64,000 nt of DNA from Steinernema hermaphroditum (taxonomy: Eukaryota; Nematoda; Chromadorea; Rhabditida; Steinernematidae): NCBI GenBank assembly GCA_030435675.1, contig CM059625.1, positions 558,001-622,000 on the forward strand, in the 5' to 3' direction. Within the stretch, counting starts at the first letter, position 1. Each line of letters starts with the position of its first letter. Below, piece after piece: positions 1 to 12,700 of this stretch. The notes beneath the pieces were generated by a model. It worked only from the letters and a program-made list of their open reading frames with translations, was not told the origin of the DNA and ran no database searches. The translations under genes and the position numbers were made by a program.

Positions 1-122
1 TTGGGGCGGCAGCTCTGCTCCTGGTCGAAATCCAGAATCAAATGCAGCGCGCGACTGTAGGAGCTCTCCGCTTTGTTGGGTAGGAAGCAGTAGACGAGAG
101 GAAGAACGGTATTGCTAACTTT
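1..122 (-). mobile_element. Mutator-like (MULE) transposase fragment, cut by the window edge
   Basis: On the minus strand a frame is open from 122 down to base 1, after an in-frame TAG at 123-125. It encodes PLVYCFLPNK followed by AESSYSRALHLILDFDQ. Family knowledge: a 'PLVYxLLPNK..xxY' block is typical of the MULE transposase catalytic core and its domesticated relatives. No start codon is visible; an acceptor-like AG just upstream could make this an exon. The rest lies to the left of the window. It could be a live element, a relic, or an exon of a host gene derived from a transposase. It sits beyond the 3' end of unc-104, on the same strand. Confidence 0.45.
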
Positions 123-125
123 CTA

Positions 126-995
126 ACGCCGTGCTCTGGAACTCTCCATCTGCAAACGGAACTAAATCAGGGAAAACAAGAACTAAAAGATAATGGGTAT
201 AGAACGCTATCACCAACACAAGGGCTGTCTTTAAACCCTTAAGCTGAAGCCTTTAGGGTGGCAAAAGCGGCCCCCAAAACTTCCAAATACGACCCAAAGG
301 ATGTAAGCATGCAGAGACATGTCTAGCACAAGCTCTGCTGCAGACTACCGTACAAACCGACATCGCGACGAAACCTTATCATTTCAAAAAATACGATGAG
401 TTGTCGCCGATGAGTTGTCGCCGATGAGTTGTCGCCGATGAGTTGTCGCCGATGAGTTGTCGCCGATGAGTTGTCGCCGATGAGTTGTCGACGATGAGTT
501 GTCGCCGATGAGTTGTCCCACGATGAGCTGCGGTGACACCTCTGAGTGGATCTTGAAGATGATACGATCTTTGATGGACTCGCTTGTTATGCCTTCATGA
601 ACCTGTCACCGAGCGCATGGGTGACACCTTAACGGTTTAATTGCCGTAACAACTTTAGAAACACAAAAACCTTTTACTCGACCATCGCATTTTCAAAATA
701 CTCAATCTCTACGAACGAATAACTAAAAGGACAGATAAATTCAACAAAGATTGACGTCTGCAGCATTTAATAGCGCTTCGTGTAACTCTGTCTACAATCA
801 TACGAAAAGAGCAACATCACAGAAAGGCGCAGAAGGAAGTAAGGAAGAGACAGAAAAGGAAGAAACGTGGACATGTACAGACAATCACAAATGCGTTGAA
901 ATGCGGAAACAATTACCCATGCGAAAAGAGAGATACAGAGAGGGAGATACAGAACGGACTAGACTAGGGAAAGGAGATCCGGAACCCGACACTGG
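126..995. other. Intergenic DNA downstream of unc-104
   Basis: This 870-nt stretch holds the 14-bp minisatellite at 395-521 and no gene that I can support. A plus-strand open frame at 751-1002 overlaps the real last exon of unc-104 on the other strand and has a compositionally odd Glu/Lys-rich product, so I treat it as a chance frame. Confidence 0.6.
395..521. repeat. 14-bp tandem minisatellite, nine copies
   Basis: The unit GATGAGTTGTCGCC repeats head to tail from 395. Copies 1-6 and 8 are identical, copy 7 (479-492) has one substitution, copy 9 (507 on) is diverged, and a decayed tenth copy follows at 522. The near-identity of the copies suggests recent expansion. No flanking gene reads through it. 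Confidence 0.9.
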
Positions 996-3900
996 CTACT
1001 GAATGGTGATCGACGGGGCGGTGATCTTGTTCGATCGCATCTGACCCGCTAATAAAGGATTTATCGCGTATAACCAGTCGTACATCTAAATCGTGTTTAT
1101 GTCTCTGCCGTCACTAACGACTGCGGCTTACCTCCTCAGATTGAGTTTGCATAAGAAATCCGCGATGGTTGGTGCACACGGAGAACGTGTTGGGTACCTT
1201 TAACATTGCCTGCTGGTCTTCCGAGTATTCGATACGAGCATTAGCCAAGTTAATGATTCCGCGAATCACCTGAAAACAATATGTTTTAGTATATTCGCTG
1301 AAGAAAGTTATTATTGTTTATGTTTAATTCAATTTCCTATGGTAAAGAATTCATCGACTTGCAACTGCTGTCTAAGTTGCTTACCAAGTCACGATCGTCC
1401 CTGAAGAGCAAAATGTAGGGGCGCCGAACAACGACCCATCTCTTGATCCAGCCCTGCGACTTCTCTTCCAGGAAGTTCATGTAGCCTTTGCGTGAGACAA
1501 CCACACCTACTCGTTCCTCGGTAACCTAAACGGCATATGTCGTCCTGAGAAAGACGCACAGTATGTACCTCAGGAACCAGATCAACGCATCCATCGGATA
1601 CTTCAAGCCCACCGATCATCTGACCAATGTTGCTGCCACTTACAGAACGTTTCATCGAATCCATATCGCTTCCGTCGCGCACATCTTGGTTTGACCGAGA
1701 GCGTGTTCTGCATAGCCGATCCGATGACGGAGAGCTCCTGATCAGGAGGCTACTGAAATAGCACGGTTACGCGTTTTTTACGAAATTTTATCCAACGCAC
1801 TTGTCTCCGGTAGGGCTAGTGAGACTGTTGCTGAGCGAAGAGCTATCATCACTGGTCTCCATGACCTTTCCGGTGGGTGGCTCCTTGTTCATTGGGACTC
1901 TTTGGCGAATCAGCGAAAGGACCTTGTTCGCAATATTCTTCTCCTTATCACTCAACTCCACTTTGTTTGGAATCGGTCTCTTCGGCTCAGACGGCGATAC
2001 AGGTGTGATGACCTCCCCTTCCTTCCTCTTTCCTCTGAGCTTTTCACGAAGACGAAGAAACAGTCGGACTCTCTCAACCTGCTGCAGGCGTGTTAGTTTT
2101 TCCAGCTCCCACTGATGCTCGAAGATCAGCGAATCTCCGCGCGGTCTCCACATGCCAAGGTTCTCTTCACCCCGTACATATGTTGACGATGTGTCCAGCA
2201 CCCGGCGCTGCCGTCGGATCGATCCTAAATAAATAAATAAATAATAAAAGGACTACAACGTCTTACACTATATCATGCAGAAAGCACTCATTCTCTTTGC
2301 CACAAACAAAAGACTATAGGTCACACCTGGACTACCTTTGTCCGCAGGTTCACGAAGGGTGATCTCGTAGACGCCGGGGACGCGATTCATTTGCGGGCTC
2401 TTTGAGATGCCTCCAATGAGGGAACGACAGAACCTGGAATGCGGAAAATGTTTGTAGAGTTGTTTCTTTGCGAGGTTGTTATCTTTTCATAAAAAAGTAA
2501 GACAGAAGTTGCTCAAGATCTGCGCCACCAAAGATCTCAATACCGAGATGTAACAAACTCGATTTTCTTAATGGCATTAATTTGACTTGCCTGCTGGCAG
2601 CAGAAATCTTCGAATCTCTTGCGTAGATCAGAACAGATAGATCTTTCGTAATCACGGCTGGCTGGCAACAGTTCTCCATTTCCATGTAGGCCGAAAGCGT
2701 CATGTAGATCTGATCACCGTAGTTGGAAACTCTGTTAAGGAGTGGTGAATTGTGAAGCGAGCTGTCCCAGGCTGCCTCAAATTGGAAGAATACTCTATAA
2801 GTGAATATTAAATGCTGTTGCGAAACCGTAATAATCACCGATCATCCATTGAGAATTCAAGATACTGTCCAGGGAAGAGTCCTAAGCTGAGCACATCCAC
2901 ATCTTCTCCACACCACTCGGGGCCTGAACGAATGCGCCCAATGACCAACTCTTGGCAGTCCTTCCATTTGATGTGTTCGCCCTTCTCGTGGCATATGGTA
3001 ATCTTGATTCTCCTCTGGATGCCTTGATGAAGTAGGAAAACTCCATGAGTGGGCAGTCCTTGCGCATGGTCGACGATCGCTGGGACGTAGTCACCGCTGT
3101 TGGCTAACTCACAGATCTCGAACCATACCAGGATGTCGTATTTCGTTTTGATTTGGTTAAGACTAAAAGTTAGTTACACACGGAGTGTTAAATTTCCAAG
3201 ACATAAAAGGGAAACATACTTGTTAGGTATTAACGTGTTCATCTTCCGGCTTTTCACAGGAGTTGAGATGACGAGCGACGGCTGCTGGAAGCTCAATTTT
3301 GTCGACATACGCCTTCTTTATGAAAATAAATTTGGGTTTGTCAGGATGTAGCTTACCCTAGTTGACTATTCTGACGCTCAAAGGTGAAGGGTTGTGGTTG
3401 TGGCTGGAAGTGACCGAACACCTCGAAGATAATCGGGAAATGGTGCAAATAATGGATGAATGTCTTGTTGACCGAAATGTACAAGTCCTGGATGTGGTTG
3501 AACAGAAGCGGGTGCTTCTGACTGTTCTTGACGGGTTCCGTACTAAACGCTTCGTCATGACGATGAAGGAAACTGCAAAATTCTATAAGCGCATATTCTT
3601 GCAATGAAATGTTACTTGAATTGACAGAAGACATCAGTGTATTGCTCCGAGACGTCGATAGCTTGAATGACTGTCACGCGGAAGCAATAGTCTTCACTTT
3701 CGGCCATATGACCAGGATATTCAACGCTGAATTCGGAGATCGAATCTGCAAGATCATGGATAATTTTTGGCACTATGCAAATTACTCACCGCTTCCAAAT
3801 CCATTCTCGGTCTTCGCCTTGCCGTTCACCTCACCATGCTCGGTTCCATTTCTTGAACGCTTTCGAAGAAAATCTTCCTTGCGAAAGTGAAGCTTCGCAG

Positions 3901-6900
3901 TTTGACGCACGCCGTTGGTTTTGTTTTCTCCTTCTGCAACGAAGCTTTAGTGAGGCGGAAACAGGGGCTGTCGCTACCGATGGGCACAGGTTCGACGGAT
4001 ACTTTCAAGTAGCCCTTTACATCTCCTTTCTCATTGACGACGGCCACTTTGTGAATCAAAGGAACGTTATGCAGAAGATTGCTCAGATACACAAAAGCAC
4101 GTCCGATCATTCGGAACCACGGGAAGCGGTCATAGAATGGATCGGTTCCCATAAGGGCGTCCATCATCGGATCGCCCGGACTTCCCGGACTCATTTCGCC
4201 TTCAGTTTCATACATGTCCCGCATTGACTCCAAGCGATGTCTAAACGAACAGTATTTGAGCTGTCCACCGCTGACACTTCAAGCACACAAAAACCACATG
4301 CTCGTCAGTTATTAAAATGGGCAACACGTGCAGGTGCCTTCTGAATGTACACGTGTACAGTGCAACGCACTTCATGTACATGCGCGCGGGCCAATCAGAG
4401 AAAACGTCAAAATCGAACAACTCCAGAGAAGCCACAAAAAGCCGTCAAAGAAAACAACGTTAGCGCAGAGAGAAATTTCTGATGGCAAAAAAGGAAAACA
4501 CGAAAAAAAAGATGTGAAAGAAGAGAGGACCTGTCAGGGATGAGTCGAGCGGGATTGAGTTGCATCGCCGCCATCCACATCTCATTTACGGTACGGTACG
4601 GCGCTTCCGGCGTGCATGCTTCACTCATATCGGCATTGTAGAATCTGCGCATGTCTTCGAGTCGTTGTCTACAACACGAACCACCACCATAAAAATGTGT
4701 AAGAATTGGACTTTTAGTGAGTGATTGATTTAGTCGTTTCTCTCTAAGTGGCCCTGGGGCGATTAAGTTGGAACTCTCTATTTAGCTGGCTATTTAAGAG
4801 ACGAATTGGAAACGCGGTTCAATTGACTTCCATGAAACAACGTTTTCGAAATCTTGTTCTAACTACAATGGGCGTGTAATCACCGGCTTGCAGTTCTCTA
4901 TCTCAGAAGCGCTACCAAAACACACGACTGAGCTGGGTTGGTTTTTACGTGGAATCTTATCCAGTCCATTTGAAAAAACGTTTAGCTACGATCGCGTGGT
5001 GTTACAAGTAGAGAACAGTAACAGTGTGCAGTTGAAAATTGAACTCGGACCTGATCGGTGTTCACTGGTTACACTGGAAACTATACACTAACAGCGTTCT
5101 AACATGACAGATGTTAAGCGTACGACGAAAACTTACTTCAGCTTTTCGATGCTCCAGTAATGCATGGCGCCATTCTTCAAATCCTGCACCTGAATCGCGA
5201 CAACAGTTTTTGGATATGGTCGAATGGTGAGGTCTTCGCCCGGAGGGAGAAGGTCAGGTGAAAGCGGACTGTACATGGTATCTGTGAGAAGGACGAATTG
5301 GAACTGGACCTAAAAATGACAACCAGATGATATCAAGTTCTTAGCTGCTCTTGCCTTTTTCTTTAGCTCAACGGCGATAGCATTTGCCTCCTTGAGGAAA
5401 ATCGCGTTTCCCCATAGGTCATCGCGGACAGAGGTAAACTGGTGATAGCGCCACTTGATGGCAGTCCGTCTGGCAAGCCGCTCTTCGTCGATGCTCCATC
5501 TAGTTTCGTTGACTGAAAGATACTATAAACACCAGACAACTGATTACGATAGGTTTAGAAAGTCTGTTCTTTTCGAAATACATGCCACTTATTCTCAAGT
5601 CTGTTGCAGAATCAAAGAAAAAATCAACGAGCATTGGCTTACTTTCCGCAAGAAGGCTACTTGTTAAGATACGTTCGCCATCCCATGTGGAGCAAGTAGA
5701 GGATATCATGCTTTGCGCCAAGTCGACTTGTCTTTGAAGGGTTTCAATGCGTGTCTCGTATTCCTGTAAAACAATGTCAGTGTTTTACTTACTCGATCTT
5801 CTCACCTTTGTTTTTCTCATCATTGTCAGTTCGAGTTCCTCCTTCTCCCTTCTGTACTGCGACTCAATCTCCAGCAGCTTCTTCTCCATCTCCGCTTTCA
5901 GGTCGATGCCCTGCTTTTCCAGCAACTCTTGCTGTGCGTATTTCCAATCTAGAGGCTCGTCTAAAAGAAGCCACGAAAAAATTAAAGGGTTCCCGAAGCG
6001 ATAGGAAAAGTCTAGTCGATTCTATGAATTTACACATATTGAGGAAAATTGCACACACGGCAAACACACTCTGTGGAATCTATGAGAAAACAGGACGATA
6101 CAGTGTCAAAAAAACTTACTGCTGACAGCGCTGAGGTTGTACCGACTCTGTCGTGCTTCTTGTGGATCATTGTAACGGAAGACGTGATATCGTCCAAGAA
6201 TCACGCGGGATCCTGTGTGTAATATTGTAGCCTCCGACACAGGTTTGCCATTAACGTAACACTGAGCGTCGTGTTCTGGGATAAGCTGCACAACGGCGTC
6301 TTCATTAAGAAAGGAACAGTGAGTCTCGAGGATCATTTGGCCGCTAAGGAGTATGTCTGGACGATGTTCGGCTTCCGGACGGCCAACCCTCAAAATGTAT
6401 GCACGTTACAGTCAGAATTAACTCTGATCGCCTCTTCTCTGATCGCTGACTATGGTCACAAAAAAAAACGAAAACAAAAACCGAGCTCTTTCACGAGAAA
6501 TTATTTTAAAAGCGACTTCAAAAGTAGCGATTTCATAAGCTTCAAAAAAATTTGCAATGCATAACAATTTGGATCAGCCCTCACCTTGTGATTCCTTCCT
6601 TAAGGTAGTACAGCAAACACTCTGACATAAGCGGATCCTCGTTAAGGTTCACCAAGTGTGGCAGCGTCTTTGGTGAAAAGACACCTAGTGTTGAACCGTC
6701 TTCGGATGTTGCAAGGCCCATCTCTCTAAGCTCTTCCTCTCGAGCTCTCCTAAAATAGAAACACCATTGTGCGCAAGCTACGCTATCTGCGGATAACTTA
6801 CCTTATGTCCTCCGTTTTGCGCAGTTTTTCCTCCCATGTTTCGTTCAGTGAGGCTATTAACTTCTCGGACGCCTTTAGCTGTTCGATTGTGTCGTACTCA

Positions 6901-9716
6901 CGTGCTGAGTATTTCGGTTTCGCTGATGTTATCGACTCATCATTGTTAACCTGCAGGCGGCGAAGAATAAGGCACTGTATCTTTTTATAAGTGTTTCAGT
7001 AATACGGTCAACTGAAAATCTCTACCGCATTTACATGATTTTCGCTCATTTCCCCATTTTCAACTAGAAAAATGAGCCTATATAGGTTCAGTTTTCAAAA
7101 CAGAACGCCGAGATGTGATGCTGATTCAGCTCTGCAGCGTAGGCCAGAGAGTCGAAAGCCACCTCGCTATATGCCTTGCGTAATTATTGCAAATGTTAGT
7201 TGTGGTCTAAAACGTTAAACGCAGAGGGTTCCGTTGAAATTGCCAGTACCTCCTCCATATATATTTCTTTTAGTTCGCGTATTAGTGTGAACATTAATAA
7301 AATTACCTCGATGCCTTTGTCTTCCAACAGCGATCTCAATTTGTTCACTTCTTCTTTAAGCTCACGAATGAGTTTCGCATTTGGATCCTCATTCACCATT
7401 GCTTGGCAAACGATCTGCTTCGCTCTGTCAGAGTAACGAAGGGTGCTCAACGTCTCATCGAAATTGATACTCGCTGGACTGAGCGCAGCAATCATGGCCG
7501 TTTTCGAGTTTCCGCCGAGGTTCTCTTTCAAAATCCAAGTGAGCGTGGAGTCTCGGTAAGGAATCATGATTTTCTTGTTGTGATGCTTTCGGTTTGCCTG
7601 AATATTACCGGTTGAATCACATGATTAATTGTTCTCATACCGCTTCAGCCAGCTTCGATATAACCAATCCAAGAGTTGTCAAGCTCTTATTAATGTTAGC
7701 ACCTTCTTTAAGACGTTGACCTTCGGCTCCCGTCGAAGTTGCCCTCTCGCTTCCAGCCAAGTCGACAAGGGAGATTTTACTGACCTTCTCCGTATCCAGG
7801 TTGGTCATTTCATCATGGATTTTCTGCGTTAACACGATGGTAAAAACGGCGTGCGAACGACTCGAAGAGGAGTTCATGTTTGTTACAGCCACCGTCCTAC
7901 AATTGAAAATTTCGCGCAAAAATAACTTTGAGTTCATGCGTAATAAAGATATAAAGAAAGTTACTTCACACGTCATAAAGATGTGAGTGTAGATTAGAAA
8001 TACACTGCTTCCATGTGTTGTGTCCAATTTTGTGACTTACCTTGCCTTGTTACCCTCATCCATGTGGAAGAAAATGTCTTGATACGAACAGACGGCCATT
8101 TTTGTGAGGTCGTCCACATACGGTCCAAGCATCTTATGTTCACGCACTTTCAAATTACCAGCGCTTTGAGGATTAAGCAGATCTCTCACTCGTTCGCAGT
8201 AGATCTCCATGTACGAAACCTGAATGATGGTTGTAAAAACGGCTTTATTTTATGGTTTAGCACCTCTACAGAAAATTTCAAATTGGAGGTCGTCTCTTTT
8301 TCGATTCTGCCGAATAGATCACGACACAGCCGCGGAATAATGCCCATCTCCTGTTCATCGTTCGGTTTACCCATCATCGTATAACTTTTTCCACTACCCG
8401 TCTGACCGTATGCGAATATACAAACATTGTACCTATAAGGCATTAGGTTTCTCTGATGGAAATTATTGGTTGTGCTCACCCTTCAAAGGCGTGCTCGAGC
8501 ATTTCTGCACCGAGATCTTCATAGACCTGTCTTTGGCTGACAAAGTTTGCGTCTGACTTATTGAATGACCAGTATGAGTAGTCATAGTTGAAACTGTGTG
8601 TCTGCTGTCCAGAAAGTCCACCGCTGATCGCTAAAATGACATGCGTCAGTGCCTCTATATTTAACAACATAGCTGCAAGAACGTTGGTGCCATGCAGACA
8701 TAAACAGTCAGTACTATGTATTGTGTCATTGAAAAATTAGAGTTTTTGAAATTTTACGGCCCGATAGACGTTTGTAATTATTCAACTATGATTTTTCAGC
8801 GCTACTTGAAATTTCGCTCGTAGTCAGTGGCAGACTAAAATAGCTACAATTACTCGGCTCCTCTTCAAATTAGATCTTCGTTTTTGTTGCTAATTGCTTC
8901 CTCGCTAGACTGCAGGTCGCCGACTCAAGTTTGCATATGGCACGTCACAAGTGACGTTGTGCTTAATGTTTCAAAGTAAACGTTGTGGAAAAGGCCCCGC
9001 TATGTTTATGCCAATTCATCACATATTTAGAACTGGGGGTTATTATGATATACTGTTCCATAAGATAGCGTAGTTGGCAGGGTGTGCTTCTTACCATAAC
9101 TTGAATGTTTTCGTCTGTGACGGATTCAGGCCGTATCCCCTTTGTTATAAAATGTCAGTAAATTGGATTGCTCCGGCAGCAATACCGTAACCCGCGCTTT
9201 TCATTTTTGTTTCATCATCATGGGCCCATCATTTCGCCCACGCCGAACCGCGCTCCCAACGGCAGCCGGTTGGCAGTGCCGCATTACGCGATAATTGTTT
9301 CTAGCTTGTTTTGCTTCCGCACATCGATTCCATTTGATGTGCGTTGTGCTTGTCGCCTAAAGGAAAAGCCAGCGTAACCCTAACGTGGCGGGGCCATTAG
9401 CTGTGGCGGCAGCGGCTCCTCATCACCGTTGGAGACAAAAGCATCGTTGCCTGCAGAGTGAAACGACGCTCTGGGGACACAATGACATGGTCGAAGACGT
9501 GCTTTTTTGCCCTTTGGAAGGAAACCCCGCGCTATAGCTGCCCCCAGTAGACAGACATCTCGTGAGCGAGAAGAATAAAAAATAAATAAAAGTGACGTCA
9601 AGCCACTAAAACTTACTGGTAGTCGAGCCCGTCATTGCGATGACGCATTTCGACTCGTTCGCTAATTCTCGGCTATTGAAGGGCCGTACGCGGACGGCAA
9701 CCTTCACCGACGACAT
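996..9716 (-). CDS. unc-104: UNC-104 / KIF1A kinesin-3 motor
   Basis: This is the plus-end axonal motor for synaptic-vesicle precursors. I built 27 exons: 9617-9716, 8480-8630, 8264-8432, 8041-8219, 7641-7896, 7307-7597, 6802-6950, 6585-6749, 6120-6388, 5806-5960, 5643-5763, 5355-5512, 5137-5309, 4531-4668 (cassette), 3978-4240, 3790-3933, 3616-3745, 3357-3572, 3220-3315, 2839-3162, 2591-2794, 2327-2433, 1801-2224, 1569-1737, 1385-1525, 1132-1269, 996-1085. They sum to 1,639 codons plus stop, or 1,593 without the cassette. The motor domain has P-loop GQTGSGKS (about 93-100), switch I SSRSH (211-215) and switch II DLAGSE (245-250). An FHA domain (about 487-570), a KIF1 stalk with [10 protein letters not shown] and [13 protein letters not shown], and a C-terminal PH domain (about 1520-1625, ending [16 protein letters not shown]) follow. 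Introns after 5355 and 2591 are GC-AG. The domain order excludes KIF13 and KLP-6. Confidence 0.97.
4531..4668 (-). other. unc-104: Symmetric cassette exon of unc-104 (46 codons)
   Basis: This exon has an acceptor (TTGTAG) and a weak donor (ACAG|GTCCTC). It enters and leaves in phase 2 and adds 46 residues in frame. Its first codons, K-QRLEDMR, mirror those of the next exon (4240 downward), [11 protein letters not shown]. Skipping it joins exon 13 directly to the next exon, also in frame. The two exons cannot be mutually exclusive, because only the downstream one carries the conserved KIF1 block [10 protein letters not shown]. The donor is unusual, so inclusion may be low or regulated. Inferred from frame and splice sites only. 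Confidence 0.6.
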
Positions 9717-9781
9717 GTTGTGCCTGGATCTTACTCTGTTAGGGTGCGTCCAATGCTGAACTGCGAATTTCCCAGTGAGAT
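9717..9781 (-). promoter_or_regulatory. unc-104: unc-104 5' UTR with likely spliced-leader acceptor
   Basis: Reading the minus strand, GCTTTTTCAG ends at 9782 and is followed by a 65-nt leader and then ATG at 9716. A strong acceptor with no visible upstream donor exon is what a nematode trans-splice site looks like. A cis-spliced non-coding first exon is the alternative. Confidence 0.5.
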
Positions 9782-12700
9782 CTGAAAAAGCAGTTAGCCT
9801 TTTTCATTGGCGATAGATTGCTCACGGCTTGTAATAGCAAAGCGTTGACCGGTATTGTAATACACGACAATTAAAACAATCCACGACATGCATTGTGCGA
9901 ATGAGTGAAATATTTTTTGCTTCATAGCATAATGGGACTACTCATATGTTAGGACTAGTATTCTGCAGGGCCTTATAGCCTGTGAAGTTGTCGGCAGCAT
10001 ACAAAATAAATATGAAAAAACATTTCGGGAACCTTCATCTTAGTTCCACTCAAAATGCTTTTTCATAGTAATCAGAGACAAACGACGCTTTTAACGGATG
10101 ACACTAGTAGCATGTTTATAAATTTCAGTAATCGTTTTGAATATTTTTTTTGTGTTTGACTTAACGGCAGCACAAGAAAGGAATATTCACCGAAGGCAAC
10201 ACGACGGAACCCAGCTGACATTCAGCGACGAGGGAGCTCCGCCCTTTGCCTTTGATGGATTTATTTGAAACATTTCTCCGAACTGCAAATTATGCGTCGT
10301 CTGTAAAACGTCCATTAAAGACTAAATCAATGTTTGCTAGGTTAAAAGGCATATTTCAAGCATTGTTTATCCTAAAGATTTTTATTCGTTTATAGAAACG
10401 CGACATATCATTTCAAATTTCAACAAGGGTTTTGGTATGAAAAGTTTTGAGATCCCACTAGTACACAAAGAAATACAAAAGGTCGTAAAACACGAATTAA
10501 ATGTGAATGTGCGCTTCTGAGAACTTGTCCACCCTGTACATTGAAGAAGATTCAGCAGTTTCTCCCTTTTAAAGCACATAGTTTGCGCTGTTGAAAAAAA
10601 GTAGAAACACCCTACTCACAACAAAAAATACGATGGCGAAGCCCTGTCAAAGTGGTGAATATTGAATAGCTATCAGTCGCAAACAACAACTACGTTTGAC
10701 GTAGAAATCGAGGGTTTATTGAGGCCGGAGGGCCGCACCGATTAACTCGACTCTGCGGCGCGCGCGAGGAAGAAAGTCATTCATTTTGAACGGCTTTTGT
10801 GGGCTTGTTGGCGACGAAATGACCTCATGACGTCATGTCACAAACACCCGTTGCGTCGCAGAAATTGTCGTTTTTTTGCCGTCCCAGTTTAATTAAGGCT
10901 TGTGTGCACTCCTTTCTATGGACGCGCACCGAAAAGGGATTCTCCTCTTACATCTTTAGAGTCACTTAGTCTTCTCATATACCCACAGGATGATGTTGAT
11001 TTTATTAAATGCGACATGCTTGTAAACAGAAGCGGACACCGCAGAAAGTTGGTCATCACTACCGTGAAATTTGAGCACCTAGAATGTTGCTGAGAATAAA
11101 AAAATGCGGTGTGTTGACCCAAATGAAAAATGATTACCGCTAATAGAGAGGCAAATAAAAAAATATGAGCATCTAATAATAGATATTGAACTTCAGAAGG
11201 TACCTACATATGTGCGATCGCTCAGCTTTTAAGCGCTCAAATAAGATGGCGAAGCTTTGTAAAGTGAAGGCTTGACGATTATCTCAGCCACGCGGGACTT
11301 GATGTACGAGAATAACGAACATTAGTATATATCATAAATTAAACTCACAACAACAGAACAACGGCTAAAAACAGGTTACTAAACAACGGGTGCGCTGAGT
11401 ATCAATCGGTCACTTGGTCTTAACGCGATCGGATACATATTGCAAAACATTTGAAACGATGGAAAAAATTGATTTTTGCGATACTCCCTTAGGAACACAA
11501 CGCCAAATGGATAACGCCCGAGAAAGGGATTTCGCAACTAGTGGTTCCTGTTTTTGGAAGGCCCGACGAGGGCAAAATGACGCGCACCAGGCGGAGGCGT
11601 TCCCTCCTTCGAGCTGGCAATGAGCGACAAACATCCGAATGGGGGAGTGGACTGGCCCGTGGTCGGCTGGCCAGCGATGGAATCGGCGGCCGAACGGGCC
11701 ACCAACGGCGGTAGAATGGCCGAAGATGCCGGCGGCCGGGCAAATGAAGACGGCGCCGCTTCGAAGCCACCGACGACAAAAACGAACGACGACGGTCCTA
11801 TTCGGCGCCTTCGTATTCAATTTGTTTTTTATAATCCATTTTGGATTGGACGAGTCGAAGAGCGCTGCTGAGTGTGGTGAGGAGCGCCGAACGGAGCGGC
11901 GTCGGTGGCCGTACGTGGTCACAACGTCACTTTCGGCGAAAACGAAAAACGGGAAAGGACGAAGCATTCAACTGAGGGGAGCAGGGTTGACAAAATCGGA
12001 TATGGATATGTAATTAATAATTCTGTACGTTCGCGAAAGTCGATGTAAGCGGACCCCTTCCTCTGTTCAACCAAAAAAGTGGCCTGTTATTTCTTAGCGT
12101 TAGTCCGTTGTGGCAACATAAATAACTTTACCGCTAACAGACGACTAATAATAGTATTCTGATTGAGAAAAAGAATAATCTGGAAAATTCCTATCGTATT
12201 CCCAAAATTGTGGATTCTAGGGAAAATAGTCGTACAGTCATCACAAATTGGTTCAACCAAAGTGATGTATTCCATGAACTGTTTACGCTGATTGTCTGGT
12301 GTTCCTTGATCAATTCGTTCAATAATTAGGAGCTCGCCTTTCAAGTTCATGCAATTCACCATTCAGAAATACTGTGAAGGAAGCTATTGTTTAGAAGGTC
12401 AGTAATTTTAATTTTCGAAGGTACCTCAAAGACGTCCTTTAGGAGTGAACCTTTCTTATTTCAGTAGATGGCCTTACGAAAGTGAAAGGCAAGATTCACC
12501 TTGAGAATTGTAAGGTTTACAATTAAGAGCCTTAATTTCGTTTTCTCTCTTAAGTCAATGCACGACGAAGAAGGTAAATCATCGTAGTAACGAATAGTGG
12601 TGTACGCTGTTGTTCCATGATTATCAGCTTATTGTTTATGTATTTTACAGTCATAACCCCTTTGAACATTCGGGTTTTCGACATAACTCTTTGATATATC

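Noticed and set aside
395..521. CRISPR-like array
   Set aside because: Direct 14-bp tandem copies without spacers, in a eukaryotic genome; it is a minisatellite.
11410..11967. 186-codon minus-strand open frame as a gene
   Set aside because: It lies in a GC-rich patch where other frames are also open on the opposite strand; the translation is low-information and unrecognised.
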